Below, piece by piece: positions 7,761-16,356 of a stretch of DNA of 64,000 nucleotides; position 1 is the stretch's first letter, and each line of letters starts with the position of its first letter. The notes beneath the pieces are model-generated. The model had not been told where the DNA came from and did not search any database. It saw nothing but the letters and a program-made list of their open reading frames with translations. Made by a program: the position numbers and the translations under genes. Source of the stretch: Parasulfuritortus sp049322515 (GTDB taxonomy: Bacteria; Pseudomonadota; Gammaproteobacteria; Burkholderiales; Thiobacillaceae); assembly GCA_049322515.1 (NCBI GenBank), contig JBMOQW010000013.1, positions 38,767 through 102,766 on the forward strand. The letters run 5' to 3'.

Positions 7761-10700
7761 GCCATCAGCCTCATCCTGGACTGGAGCACCGGCAGTATCC
7801 GATCGACCAGCCGGTTCTCATCGGTGTATCCGTTGATCACCACCTCGATCGGAGGCAGCGGACGTGATCCGCCACGGTCTATCCCGCCCCGCGTGTCTGT
7901 CGGCGGGGACGATGATTCACCCCGCGCCCTGCGCGATTCCTCTTCCTCGCGTGCCTCCTTCTCGCGCGCCTTGGCCAGCTGTTCGTACAAGCGGATGGCC
8001 TCGCGCAGGTTCTGCACCGCCTCGCGGTTACCTGCCGCCTCGGCCTCGGCCAGGGCGGCCCGGAGCTCGGCCAGTTTCTGCTCGTTGCGCCGGCGCTCGA
8101 GCTCGTCCAAATTGCCGAAGAACTGATCAAATTCGTCCTGGACCGACGACAACGCATCCAGGCTGGCATCTTCGAGCGCACGCATTTTGGCCCTGGCATC
8201 CTCCAGGGCGGCGCGCAGGCGTCCGATGTCCTCCTGGCCGAGCTGGTTGATTGATCTGAGCGTGTTTTGTGCTTCTGCTTCGAGCACCTCCAGATGTCGA
8301 GCAGCCTGCTCTATTTCCAAGTTGACAGGGTTTTCTTGCAAGTCGGAGATCATGCTATCGAGCACAGTGCGTTGCTCTGTGTACAGACGCATGATGATTT
8401 TCGATTGCTCGCTTACTTTTGCCAGCCAGCCACCAATCGTTGCGCTGGGCTGATCGAGGATGTTCTGAAAATTACGGATGGCCACCTCAGACTCGTTGGT
8501 CGCCATAGCCACAGCATTACGCATGGCGTTGATGACGAACGCCACGCCCTCGCCGAGTTGCTGCAAGTGGGCGTGGAAATCATTGATGCCGTTCTGTAAC
8601 CAGTCGCTCGAATTCTGGCCGAAACCGTTCATTTCCGCGGACGACTGAGCCATAGCCATGGCTGCATCCTGCGAGGCCGCCCGTGCGCGGTCCTGCGCCG
8701 CCGCCAGCCGGTCATAGCCCTCTGCCCACTCGGCCAGGGACTGCCCAACCACCTCGCCATCCTCGGAGATGGTGACGATATAGCCCTTGGCCGCCGCTTC
8801 GGCCTCGAGCGTTGCGCGGGTGACCATGGCCTGGCCTTCACCGGCGCGCTCTGCCGCCTGCATTGCGGCCTGCGCATAAATCAGCCAGGCCTGCCGTTGA
8901 TCCTCGATCGGCGCCTTGTTAGCGACCAAGGTTTCGTAGGCATCCCTGGCTTTCTTGGCCATTGCATCCAGGGCAGTTGAGCTGGCCAGTCCGAGATTGA
9001 TATAGGCCTTCTCCAGGGGCGGGACGATGCTGTTTAGCTCCTTGAGTCGAGCCGCCTCCTCATCTTGCGTCAGCAGCTTTACCTTCAGTTTCTCATTGGC
9101 CTTCCCGGTCGCCTCGGCCAAGCGCTCGTTCGCCTCGGCCATGTCATTTTCAATCTCGACAACCTTCTTGCCGGTGCTCTCCACTGCCACCAGTGCCTGG
9201 TTGTATTCCTGCTGGCGCTTGGTGACATCGCCCAGACCACCACGCTGGGCATTCATGGTCTCCAGGCGTGCCTTCGCCACCTGGTGCTCTGCCTCGGCTA
9301 TCTTGCGCGCCTCTTTCAGTTGGTCCAGATAGACGCGCAACTGATTGGCCGACAGCTCGTTCAATTTTCGGCTCTGGGCTTCAAGTGAGGCATTAAGGGC
9401 ATCAGTGGACTGTTTCGCTGACGCCTGATTGGAGCCGAAAATAAGGATAGCCGCAGCGGCAGCGGCAATCACACCGGCCGGCCCACCCAGGAGACCCATG
9501 GTGGCCGACAGGACTCCAGCTGATCTTGCAGCGGCCGCTTGTGCTGCGGTACTCGCCGCAGCGGCTGCTTGCAACTGGCGTTCTGCCGCAACCATGGTCT
9601 GGGTGGCTGCGATATTCGCGGTGCGGGCTGCCGTCACCTGCCGTTCAGCCGCAGCCCGAACTTCTCCGTAGATTGCCATTTGCCGCACGTTGACGAGATG
9701 CGCCTCGGCCTCTGCAATCGCAGCGGCGGTGGATTGTGCCTTGGCCCTCGCGTTTGCCAAAGTTGCTGCTGCCGCCGCCTGGTTAGCCTGCGCCGACGCT
9801 GCAACAGCGGCCGCAGCTTCGCGGTCTGCGGTGATCTTCGCGTAGGTCTCAGCTACATTCTTGGCCAGGGCAGCACCATAGGCATAGACCGCCTGAACTC
9901 CCTTGACCGCATAGGCAGCAAGGATCGCCTCGCCCGCGATCAAGGCAACATTCGCCACCTCCTGGAAGTTCTCGGCCAGGCCGGACAGGGCATTGGCTAC
10001 GCCGACACTGACCCCTTGCGCCTGATCCATCTCGCCAATGAATTTCAGCCAGGCATTCTCAACTTGCTGAATGGCACCACCGATGGTGTTCTGGATGCTG
10101 GAAAACTCGGCATCGATAGCTTGCCTCTGAGACAACAGGGCTTGAACGATGGCCTCTGATGTGAGCTTTCCATCCTCTGCCAGGCCGCGCAGTTGGCCAC
10201 GCGCAACACCCAATCCATCAGCCAGCGCCTGGGCAAGGCGCGGCGAGTTTTCCATCACGCTGTTGAATTCATCGCCGCGCAACACGCCAGCTGCCAGGCC
10301 TTGCGACAACTGCGTGATGGCCGCGCTGGCGGCCGAGGCCTCGGCACCGCTGATCTTGAATGTCTTGTTTACCAGCTCGGTCAGGTCCGCAGTTTCTTGC
10401 TGCGTGCCGCCCAGGTCCTTGAGTGTGCGATTCAGAATGCCGTACAGGCTCGCTGTGGCTTCAAGCTCAGTACGGGTCTGCTGTGCGATCCTGAATGCAT
10501 CTGCTTGGGCCTGGGCATACCCCTCCTGCCCATCGGCCGCAAGCTTCAGCCGTGAATTCAGACCAGACCAGGCGTCCGCCAGGCCAGCCAATTGACCTAC
10601 AGTGAAGCCTGCCAGGACACCCTTGAGTGCATTCTCAAGATTGAACAGGCTCTTGCCTGTATCCTCTGAGACATCGCCGATCGCATCGATTTCACCCGCC

Positions 10701-10831
10701 AACCCATTCGCCATGACCTCGGCTTTGTCGGCGGATAAACCGACATCCATCAGGGCTTTCTTTAACGCCTCGACCTTATCCTGGCCGGACGTCTGGGCAT
10801 CGATACGAAGTGAAGTCTTGAGGTCTGCCAT
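7757..10831 (-). CDS. Tail tape measure protein
   Basis: A 1024-residue protein. The N-terminal part (about 70-280) has the tape-measure domain pattern, including DEFNSVMENSPRLAQALADGLG. A long Ala-rich coiled coil spans about 320-440, a hydrophobic segment GLLGGPAGVIAAAAAAILIFG follows at about 445-470, and more coiled coil runs to the C-terminus. It sets tail length and is ejected with DNA. It is the first gene after the third late promoter. No Shine-Dalgarno precedes the ATG; instead a 7-bp hairpin sits 2 bp upstream. It overlaps the next tail gene by 4 bp. Confidence 0.92.
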   Translation of the reverse strand: MADLKTSLRIDAQTSGQDKVEALKKALMDVGLSADKAEVMANGLAGEIDAIGDVSEDTGKSLFNLENALKGVLAGFTVGQLAGLADAWSGLNSRLKLAADGQEGYAQAQADAFRIAQQTRTELEATASLYGILNRTLKDLGGTQQETADLTELVNKTFKISGAEASAASAAITQLSQGLAAGVLRGDEFNSVMENSPRLAQALADGLGVARGQLRGLAEDGKLTSEAIVQALLSQRQAIDAEFSSIQNTIGGAIQQVENAWLKFIGEMDQAQGVSVGVANALSGLAENFQEVANVALIAGEAILAAYAVKGVQAVYAYGAALAKNVAETYAKITADREAAAAVAASAQANQAAAAATLANARAKAQSTAAAIAEAEAHLVNVRQMAIYGEVRAAAERQVTAARTANIAATQTMVAAERQLQAAAAASTAAQAAAARSAGVLSATMGLLGGPAGVIAAAAAAILIFGSNQASAKQSTDALNASLEAQSRKLNELSANQLRVYLDQLKEARKIAEAEHQVAKARLETMNAQRGGLGDVTKRQQEYNQALVAVESTGKKVVEIENDMAEANERLAEATGKANEKLKVKLLTQDEEAARLKELNSIVPPLEKAYINLGLASSTALDAMAKKARDAYETLVANKAPIEDQRQAWLIYAQAAMQAAERAGEGQAMVTRATLEAEAAAKGYIVTISEDGEVVGQSLAEWAEGYDRLAAAQDRARAASQDAAMAMAQSSAEMNGFGQNSSDWLQNGINDFHAHLQQLGEGVAFVINAMRNAVAMATNESEVAIRNFQNILDQPSATIGGWLAKVSEQSKIIMRLYTEQRTVLDSMISDLQENPVNLEIEQAARHLEVLEAEAQNTLRSINQLGQEDIGRLRAALEDARAKMRALEDASLDALSSVQDEFDQFFGNLDELERRRNEQKLAELRAALAEAEAAGNREAVQNLREAIRLYEQLAKAREKEAREEEESRRARGESSSPPTDTRGGIDRGGSRPLPPIEVVINGYTDENRLVDRILPVLQSRMRLMA

Positions 10832-10833
10832 GT

Positions 10834-10854
10834 GGGGCTCGCAATCGGAGCCCC
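10834..10854 (-). other. 5'-leader hairpin directly before the tape-measure start codon
   Basis: GGGGCTC (10834-10840) and GAGCCCC (10848-10854) form a perfect 7-bp stem with a 7-nt loop. The predicted transcript from the -10 at 10856-10861 would begin just 5' of it, so the mRNA starts with this stem. It replaces a Shine-Dalgarno region. It could stabilise the message or control initiation. Confidence 0.6.
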
Positions 10855-10855
10855 G

Positions 10856-10901
10856 AGACTACGCGCGCGCGACAGCGCGGAGGATGCTGACCAGGGTCAG
10901 C
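10856..10901 (-). promoter_or_regulatory. Late promoter P3 (tail): activator dyad plus -10
   Basis: The dyad CTGACCCTGGTCAG lies at 10887-10900 on the minus strand, followed by CATCC. Twenty-five bp after the dyad comes TAGTCT (10856-10861), a -10-like hexamer. There is no recognisable -35. The same module with the same 25-bp spacing occurs at 18990-19035 and 27761-27806. The spacer includes an alternating CG run. Confidence 0.75.
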
Positions 10902-10940
10902 GGGTGAGCATGGCGCCCAACCGGATCATGGAGAGGACGC

Positions 10941-11255
10941 CTATTCGGCGCCTCTCATGTGGTCGTTGTCCTCCCCCAGCATCTTCTCGCAATGCCCCGG
11001 ATCGAACAGATCGAAGATTCGGCAGGACCAGCGGCCCCACCACTTGCCTGCCACCTGGGCGCGGGCGCAGGCTGTGGACAGGTATTCGCGCGGGCTGCCG
11101 CCCAGGGCGGCATTGAGGGCCTGGTCGTTGGCCTGGGCGACGCCCCAGCCGCGCTCCGATCCGCGCAGGATCGAGAACGGCGCGATCAGGTTGGCCAGGC
11201 CCACCAGGAGCAGGCTACCCAGCCACAGGCCCAGGCGGGACAGGCGCGCCCTCAT
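10941..11255 (-). CDS. Phage membrane protein, tail region
   Basis: A 104-residue protein starting at the ATG that overlaps the preceding stop by 4 bp. One hydrophobic segment (LGLWLGSLLLVGLANLIAPF, residues about 8-27) is followed by a soluble part with four Cys (ACARAQ, WSCRIF, GHCEK). It is the last gene of the unit before the tape-measure promoter. Function is unknown. The Cys-bearing soluble domain suggests a periplasmic or virion-exposed location. Confidence 0.7.
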   Translation of the reverse strand: MRARLSRLGLWLGSLLLVGLANLIAPFSILRGSERGWGVAQANDQALNAALGGSPREYLSTACARAQVAGKWWGRWSCRIFDLFDPGHCEKMLGEDNDHMRGAE

Positions 11256-11527
11256 GACCGGGCCACCACCAGGATCTCGGTGTCGCCGTGGCCACGCCAG
11301 TCGGGCAGCACCACATACGATTGCAGCGTCCAGCGGCCGGGCTGGTCGATATCCCCGGCCTGGGTGATGTAGTAGACGCCCTGGCCGTCGATCTGCGCCG
11401 GCCACACTACCGGGGTGCCGTCCGGCTTCAGCGCGTGGATCTCCGTCGTGGTTGCCAGGCTGACATCATCCTTGCAGTCCAGCCAGATGCGCGTGCCCAC
11501 ATCGCCTAAATGCATACCCTGAATCAT
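11252..11527 (-). CDS. Small beta-sandwich phage protein (baseplate-upper-like)
   Basis: A 91-residue protein beginning MIQGMHLGDVGTRIWLD and overlapping both neighbours by 4 bp. The pattern of ATTTEIHALKPDG, WPAQ and GVYYITQAGDIDQPGRW resembles the N-terminal Ig-like domain of phage receptor-binding or BppU-type upper baseplate proteins. It probably connects or decorates the tail-fibre apparatus encoded just upstream. Assignment is by recollected pattern only. Confidence 0.65.
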   Translation of the reverse strand: MIQGMHLGDVGTRIWLDCKDDVSLATTTEIHALKPDGTPVVWPAQIDGQGVYYITQAGDIDQPGRWTLQSYVVLPDWRGHGDTEILVVARS

Positions 11528-12177
11528 GCGCTGCTCCTGAGCCGAGAGACGCCAGCAAGCTGGCGATGGATGGGCGATAGCCCGAACAGTTGACGGTGAA
11601 TCGGCGACACGCCCGCCAGGGCCTCGATCCAGGCATCCCCCACTGGCGCCGGCCCCGAGACCGCCCGATAGCGCAGGCACATCAGGCTGGACGCACTGGC
11701 CAGGCGCAGGGTCGCCGACGTGGCGGCCGACCGCACGACCGCCCGCCCAGCGGCGGACCATCCTGCTGCCAGGCGAGCCGCATCGGCCAGGGCACGCGGT
11801 ATCAGGATAGCGTCGGCGGTGGCGGTGCCGATCTTGGCCGAGCCGACGGCGCCGGTCTGGACTGTCCGGGACGCGGCTGTTGCCGTGGCCGTCTTGGCGG
11901 TGCTCGATGCCGAGCGCACCGAGTGATGAGCCGCCGCGCTGAACCCGGCCGCGAGCCGGGCGGCGATGGACGATGCGCGCGGCGTGGCCCGGGCGCTGGC
12001 GCTGGACTGTGCGACCTTGGTGGTGCTTGGTGCCGGGCGGGCGCTCAGTCGCTGGGCGCTGGCCGCGCTGGCGATCTTGCCGGCCGAGCACGCCGACCTG
12101 GCGACAGCGCGGCTGGCGGCGGTGGTTTCGATGACAGTTCCACCGCCACCACCCGACCCATCAAACCAGAGTCTCAT
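11524..12177 (-). CDS. Ala/Ser-rich low-complexity phage structural protein
   Basis: A 217-residue protein, about half of it Ala and Ser, starting MRLWFDGSGGGGG. The C-terminus has a tandem motif: AGVSPIHRQLFG then LSPIHRQLAGVS. ATGA overlaps on both sides argue that this frame is the translated one, although a long frame also exists on the opposite strand. Composition suggests an extended or trimeric fibre shaft. No family was recognised. Confidence 0.6.
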   Translation of the reverse strand: MRLWFDGSGGGGGTVIETTAASRAVARSACSAGKIASAASAQRLSARPAPSTTKVAQSSASARATPRASSIAARLAAGFSAAAHHSVRSASSTAKTATATAASRTVQTGAVGSAKIGTATADAILIPRALADAARLAAGWSAAGRAVVRSAATSATLRLASASSLMCLRYRAVSGPAPVGDAWIEALAGVSPIHRQLFGLSPIHRQLAGVSRLRSSA

Positions 12178-12881
12178 TCAGACACCCGGAAAATTTGCCA
12201 CGGGTTGGTCGCCATCTCCCGCTGCTCGTCGTCGGATAGCACTCTGTTGTACACCCCGAAATGGGAAAATTCCGCAACCGCTGGATTATCACCAACATTC
12301 CGCTTGGCATATCCGAGTACCACGCGCGAGCTAGCGAAGCCGGTCATGGTCGTATGCGAATCACTGACAGCATCCGACAAATACCCTCTTCCCGTCAGAG
12401 TCCCAGACGTATCTGACACCACCACGTTATAGCAGCCATCATCATCGTTGAAGCTTGCACCTGTGTGCACAACGCCATCGAACACCTGGTTCACAGAAGC
12501 GGACACACTTACTGATGAACCTCCGTAATAGCCTGTCCAGTTGGCGATTGCTTCGTTGAGCAACGACCAATGTACGCTTCCGCTGTATTTGTTACTGCCT
12601 ACCACAAACGTGATTGCTGACGGCAGGCTGCTCATGTTGTGCGGAAGTGACAGTCCGTCGCCAACGATTCCTTTCGTTTTGACAAAGCCGGTATCAGTAA
12701 AATCAACGCCTGTACCAATATTTGACGACAGAAAAAGTCCAGTTACTTGATCGATCATCCACCTTGCCTGATCCAATATATAAAAACAGGTCAAACCTTG
12801 TGCCAATGGGTGCGATCTATCGAGCCTCACCTCGGTAGGTGGACGATAGTAGTATCGACGCGGCAATAGGATGCTGGACAT
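12174..12881 (-). CDS. LamG/concanavalin-like adhesin candidate
   Basis: A 235-residue protein whose C-terminal half has the LamG signature (AEFSHFGVYNRVLSDDEQREM, then NPWQIFR). The central part has many Gly, Ser, Asn and Tyr residues. Its DNA is visibly more AT-rich than the flanking tail genes, as is common for recently exchanged receptor-binding modules. It is probably a tail-fibre or carbohydrate-binding component. Confidence 0.72.
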   Translation of the reverse strand: MSSILLPRRYYYRPPTEVRLDRSHPLAQGLTCFYILDQARWMIDQVTGLFLSSNIGTGVDFTDTGFVKTKGIVGDGLSLPHNMSSLPSAITFVVGSNKYSGSVHWSLLNEAIANWTGYYGGSSVSVSASVNQVFDGVVHTGASFNDDDGCYNVVVSDTSGTLTGRGYLSDAVSDSHTTMTGFASSRVVLGYAKRNVGDNPAVAEFSHFGVYNRVLSDDEQREMATNPWQIFRVSE

Positions 12882-12883
12882 GG

Positions 12884-13288
12884 CTATGCGCTGTTCGCAC
12901 TTGTGATTTCCGACACGTACGCTTCAACCGTCACGGCTTGCCCGGTGTTGCCCGTAAACTCCACCTGCATATGCATGACTCCCGGGCCGAATTCGTAGGA
13001 TTGATGAGTCACACCATTATTTGAGGTGCCACCACCAACCCGGAATATCCGCTTCCAGTCGGCTCCCTCCGCACCAGCGGCAGGTGTGGCTCCATCGTTG
13101 TGCGCCACATGTACAGTGCAGACACATTGTGTGGTTGGTCCTGTTGCGCCGTTAGTGATCTTCAGCGTCAGCAAACCACCCATTGCGGTCCGTAAATCCA
13201 ACGTACCACGTGTCGTGCCTCCTGCTACGTTGCTCGTTGCCGCCGCGACAATCTCGCGTGCGGTCTTGGTCAGTGTCGTGGTGCTCAT
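12884..13288 (-). CDS. Phage virion-associated protein, unknown
   Basis: A 134-residue beta-rich protein (MSTTTLTKTAREIV start) with VCTVHVAHNDGA, WKRIFRVGGGT and MHMQVEFTGNTGQAVTVEAYV. The pattern resembles small phage tail-accessory or decoration proteins. It overlaps the preceding gene by 4 bp and lies in the fibre/adhesin block. Slightly lower GC than neighbours. Confidence 0.7.
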   Translation of the reverse strand: MSTTTLTKTAREIVAAATSNVAGGTTRGTLDLRTAMGGLLTLKITNGATGPTTQCVCTVHVAHNDGATPAAGAEGADWKRIFRVGGGTSNNGVTHQSYEFGPGVMHMQVEFTGNTGQAVTVEAYVSEITSANSA

Positions 13289-13719
13289 ACTGCGAGGCTC
13301 CCATCATCGTGGTAGACGGCTCTACGCACGTCCATCTCATCAACCGGATCGGGAACAGTGCCCAGGGCAAACAGCGCGTCCGCTTGCGCTTGTGGCATTG
13401 CGCCGGCAGTCACCCATGCCTGGACACTGGCGACGTTCTCAGGCACGGAAAAATCAATCCCGTCGGCTGCGCCAGCCAGTACATCCAGCGTGGCGAGGGC
13501 GATGGAGCGGAGCGGATGGCCTGGCGTGGTAGACACGTCCTGCATCACGGCACGCATCCCTGTGCCAGCGGCCCAGGTCGACAGCCAGGCGCGGCTGACG
13601 GTGGATAGTTTTGTGCGGCCTGCGGATAGTGCGGCCGCAATTGCCTGCGTGTCGGGCGCCATGGCCAGCAGCGCGGGGGCCGCCTGGATGGCGGCTCGGA
13701 TTTCAGCGGGGGTCATCAT
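13285..13719 (-). CDS. Phage tail-region protein, unknown
   Basis: A 144-residue protein starting at MMTPAEIRAAI; a second ATG 3 bp later is equally possible. It is helical and Ala-rich, with the C-terminal segment PDPVDEMDVRRAVYHDDGSLAV. It lies in the minus-strand tail operon with overlapping neighbours. It may be a tail assembly or fibre chaperone. No diagnostic motif was seen. Confidence 0.68.
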   Translation of the reverse strand: MMTPAEIRAAIQAAPALLAMAPDTQAIAAALSAGRTKLSTVSRAWLSTWAAGTGMRAVMQDVSTTPGHPLRSIALATLDVLAGAADGIDFSVPENVASVQAWVTAGAMPQAQADALFALGTVPDPVDEMDVRRAVYHDDGSLAV

Positions 13720-13804
13720 CGGTCCTCCCAAAGAGCGCCACACCCACGAAGGCCAGCGCGACCCAGATTGGGATGACGATCAGCCAGATCTCGATGGTGT
13801 CCAT
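13703..13804 (-). CDS. 33-residue single-pass membrane peptide
   Basis: Starts MDTIEIWLIVIPIWVALAFV and ends GRTDDDPR. One transmembrane helix is followed by an acidic tail. Its ATG overlaps the upstream stop (TGATG) and its end overlaps the next start, so it fits the coupled operon. Function unknown. Confidence 0.6.
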   Translation of the reverse strand: MDTIEIWLIVIPIWVALAFVGVALFGRTDDDPR

Positions 13805-14391
13805 CACAGCGCCACCGACAGGCTGTTCACTCGGTGCGTGCCGTCCGAGCCGTAGGTTTCCAGCACGATTCGGCTCAACGTACCGTCCGCGCTGGGCTGG
13901 CTGGTGAGATCGATGGCCGCGCCGCCTTCGGTCGCCGCGAGTTGCAGGGTGTCGGGGTCGCCGGCTGTCACCCCGACCACCCAATATGCGGTGTTGGTTG
14001 TCAGACCGCCAGGGGCGCTACTCCCTTGCACCACGGCGCGCATACCGTTAAGCAGTCCGTGGCCCTCGCACAGGAGTTTGTTGTTTGTCAGATCGACCTG
14101 ATAACTCCGGGCAGATCCGCCATTCGGGGCCATGCCACGGAACGTGGTACCTGTGCTGTCCCACACGCCGAGCCATCCGACGGTCGATCCAGCCGGGACC
14201 GGCACGTCGATGTCCGACACGGTCGCTTTTGCCCGGCTCGCCGCCGCAGCCCAGTCAATCGTCTGCCTGGCGTAGCTGCCGCCGCTGATTTCGTTGGCCC
14301 CGGTCGCCGAATAGGCCGAATGGAGGCTGAGTTTGTCGCCGTCGACGAGTTCGGTATCCAACATCGCGGCAATGCGGGCATCAGTGAACAT
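13804..14391 (-). CDS. Phage tail fibre-type protein
   Basis: A 195-residue protein. ATG at 14391 is preceded by AAGGAG at a normal distance; a GTG 6 bp upstream is in frame. The N-terminal part (LSLHSAYSATGANEISGGSYARQ) and the repeat-like GHGLLNGMRAVVQGSSAPGG...YWVVG resemble phage fibre or capsid-decoration domains. It is located between tail tube and adhesin genes. Role inferred from position and composition. Confidence 0.68.
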   Translation of the reverse strand: MFTDARIAAMLDTELVDGDKLSLHSAYSATGANEISGGSYARQTIDWAAAASRAKATVSDIDVPVPAGSTVGWLGVWDSTGTTFRGMAPNGGSARSYQVDLTNNKLLCEGHGLLNGMRAVVQGSSAPGGLTTNTAYWVVGVTAGDPDTLQLAATEGGAAIDLTSQPSADGTLSRIVLETYGSDGTHRVNSLSVAL

Positions 14392-14393
14392 GG

Positions 14394-14504
14394 TCACTCC
14401 TTCAATCGATCAATCAAACAGGCCGCCGCGTGGGCGGCCCAGATGGCCAGCCACAGGCCAGCCATCCAGGGGCCGACCAGGGCCAGGTAGGTCCACGCCA
14501 GCAA
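14394..14504 (-). CDS. Small membrane protein after the tail tube gene
   Basis: A short frame encodes LLAWTYLALVGPWMAGLWLA followed by IWAAHAAACLIDRLKE and ends in a TGA that lies within the ribosome-binding region of the next gene. The start is uncertain: TTG at 14504 gives 36 residues, and CTG at 14534 would overlap the tail tube stop. No good Shine-Dalgarno was seen. It fills an otherwise empty 130-bp gap. Confidence 0.45.
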   Translation of the reverse strand: MLAWTYLALVGPWMAGLWLAIWAAHAAACLIDRLKE

Positions 14505-14526
14505 GTGCTGGCGGATGGACCGCGCC

Positions 14527-15318
14527 TTAGACAGGCAGTGCGTCGACGCGGAAGAACGGGCCAAAGTCGGTGTTGGCGGCCAGGGCGTCGGCATAGAGGA
14601 TTTCGCCGTCCAGCGCCAGGGTGACCTCGTCGTCGGAGAGCCAGTTGAAGTCCTTGGTCGGGTCGAAATCAACCAGCGGCACGAACACGCGCACAGGGGC
14701 ATTGGCCTCGGCGACGTTGATGCCGTCGAAGATCAGGCCGCGACGAGTGGCTGAGGCGGTGAACGCAGTCACCTGGCCGTAGGCCTCGTAGCTGTAGTCG
14801 AGGGTGAACGGCTGGGTGAAGGCGCCCAGGTCGAGGATCTTCAGTCGGCCGTGAGAGGCGCTGTCAACTTCGTAATGGGTGCCGGCGACCAGGGTGGCGG
14901 GCGTGCCGGCGCTGTCCTTGACCACCACGCTGCTGATGTTCGGGTGCCGGGTGTGCAGGTATTCGCCCACCGCGAGGTCGTCGCGGGCGGCTTCTCCGGT
15001 CACCGTGCCGGCGGTGCGGCTGACGGTCTGGCCGTACAGGGCCAGGGCCAGCTCGTCGCGGCTGAACTGGACCATCTCGAGGGAGATCATGGCCTCGGCG
15101 GATTTGCCCCAGGTTTTGAGGGTGAGGTTCTGGCCGGAGCAGGATTCGACGACCTTGCCCTTCTCGCGCGAGAGGGAGATTTTCAGGGTGCGGTTGCCGC
15201 AGCCGATGCGCTTCTGGCGCACCAGGTAGCCTTCGTGGCCGACCCCGGCGACCGGGTCGTATTCGCCCATGATGATGGGCCCCTTGCCCACGAAGACCAT
15301 TTGTTCAGCGTTTGCCAT
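14527..15318 (-). CDS. Major tail tube protein
   Basis: A 263-residue beta-rich protein starting MANAEQMVFVGKGPIIMGEYD, with KISLSREKGKVVESCSGQNLTLKTW and DGINVAEANAPVRVFVPLVDFDPTKDFNWLSDD. Position after gp36/gp37-type connector genes, length and the two-domain beta composition fit the tail tube of long-tailed transposable phages. An internal HTRHPNISSVVVKDSAGTPATLV segment looks like an inserted Ig-like module. Confidence 0.78.
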   Translation of the reverse strand: MANAEQMVFVGKGPIIMGEYDPVAGVGHEGYLVRQKRIGCGNRTLKISLSREKGKVVESCSGQNLTLKTWGKSAEAMISLEMVQFSRDELALALYGQTVSRTAGTVTGEAARDDLAVGEYLHTRHPNISSVVVKDSAGTPATLVAGTHYEVDSASHGRLKILDLGAFTQPFTLDYSYEAYGQVTAFTASATRRGLIFDGINVAEANAPVRVFVPLVDFDPTKDFNWLSDDEVTLALDGEILYADALAANTDFGPFFRVDALPV

Positions 15319-15343
15319 GGTGATGTCCTTTCAGGTGGATGGG

Positions 15344-15505
15344 TTACTGCTCGGCCGGTGCGGCCTTGCCCAGGGCGATCAGCCAGTCGGCCGAGTCGGC
15401 CGGCAGGGTGAGCTTGGCGCCAGCGGGGTATTCCCGGCCGGCATGTTCGTGCGGCGCGAGCAGCTGGATGGTCTTGTGGGCGGGTTGCGGGTCGGTCTTG
15501 GCCAT
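15344..15505 (-). CDS. 53-residue phage protein (DUF7210-like, Mu gp38 position)
   Basis: Reads MAKTDPQPAHKTIQLLAPHE, continues HAGREYPAGAKLTLPADSAD, and ends WLIALGKAAPAEQ. The pattern of a PHxHAGxxYPAGAKL strand then a DSADWLI helix is common in short proteins between gp37 and the tail tube of Mu-like phages. The preceding gene ends about 10 bp upstream. Function unknown. Confidence 0.7.
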   Translation of the reverse strand: MAKTDPQPAHKTIQLLAPHEHAGREYPAGAKLTLPADSADWLIALGKAAPAEQ

Positions 15506-15514
15506 GAGGGGATC

Positions 15515-15955
15515 CTAGAGGGTTGGGCAGGGGTGAGGGATGCGCTTGAGGCGCGCTTCCCAGGCAAGTGGGTGATAGCCGAACCCGGCCTTGTAGCCGG
15601 GCCTGGGCGGGGTCGTGGCACGTAGGGGCTTGTGGCCGGCCGGCACCCAGCCGTTCAGCGCGTCGAACACCGTATTGAGCAAGGGCGCTGCGGCGGCACG
15701 CGCATCGGCGCCGCCTTTCTGGTCTCGCACATTGCGCACCGCGATCACGGTCAGGTAGCGCTCGACGATCTCGGTGTGCGTCTCGTTGACGCTGACCGTG
15801 TGGCCGTCATAGACCAGGTGCACCGCCGGAACCGGCTGGGCTGACTCCTGGAGGCTGGCCAGGTCGGCCAGGGTCAGGATCTTCACATCCGGCCGGTCGA
15901 TGAGTTCGCGCAGCCTGGCCACGATCAACGGCTCCAGGGCCATTAGCGTGCTCAC
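15515..15955 (-). CDS. Gp37-like tail terminator/neck protein
   Basis: A 146-residue protein with the Gp37/DUF1834 pattern: MALEPLIVARLRELI, VPAVHLVYDGHTV, VERYLTVIAVRNVRDQKGGA and LNTVFDALNGWVP. These proteins cap the tail or join it to the head. It overlaps the gp36-like gene by 4 bp. GC and codon use match the neighbours. Confidence 0.85.
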   Translation of the reverse strand: MSTLMALEPLIVARLRELIDRPDVKILTLADLASLQESAQPVPAVHLVYDGHTVSVNETHTEIVERYLTVIAVRNVRDQKGGADARAAAAPLLNTVFDALNGWVPAGHKPLRATTPPRPGYKAGFGYHPLAWEARLKRIPHPCPTL

Positions 15956-16353
15956 AGGCCGATCCCATGACGACGACGGTCCAGCGTGGCCACCTGGACG
16001 GTGTTGTCGCTGACCGGCTCTGGCGCGGCGCCAAGATTGATCTTACCCTGGCCGACCAGGGCCAGGAACTTGATGGCTTCATCGCCCCGGCGTACCACGA
16101 TCTCAGGCGGGGCATCCTTGTAGAGCCGCAGCCTGGCCAGATCGCAGCAATAGCCGACCAGGATGGGCGGCACCGGGGCGAGCGGCACCGGGTAGCGGCC
16201 GGCCAGATAGCCGTCGATCACCGCCGACGCGTCGATCAAGGCCTGTTCCAGAGCCACGGGATCGATCATGCCATCCCCATGCCGGTCGGTGAGCTGGACC
16301 AGCTCATCCTCGCCAAAGCGGGATTGCATGTCGGTCAACGCGGCGTAGGCCAT
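15952..16353 (-). CDS. Gp36-like head-tail connector (DUF1320)
   Basis: A 133-residue protein starting MAYAALTDMQSRFGEDELVQLTDR, a typical DUF1320 N-terminus. It has AVIDGYLAGRYPVPL and the helical YCCDLARLRLYKD. It forms part of the neck in Mu-type virions. It follows the gp35-like gene and overlaps gp37 by 4 bp. Confidence 0.9.
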   Translation of the reverse strand: MAYAALTDMQSRFGEDELVQLTDRHGDGMIDPVALEQALIDASAVIDGYLAGRYPVPLAPVPPILVGYCCDLARLRLYKDAPPEIVVRRGDEAIKFLALVGQGKINLGAAPEPVSDNTVQVATLDRRRHGIGL

Positions 16354-16356
16354 GGG

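Noticed and set aside
11590..12432. A 280-codon plus-strand frame opposite the Ala/Ser-rich gene
   Set aside because: No ribosome-binding site, and it crosses two minus-strand genes that are ATGA-coupled to neighbours.
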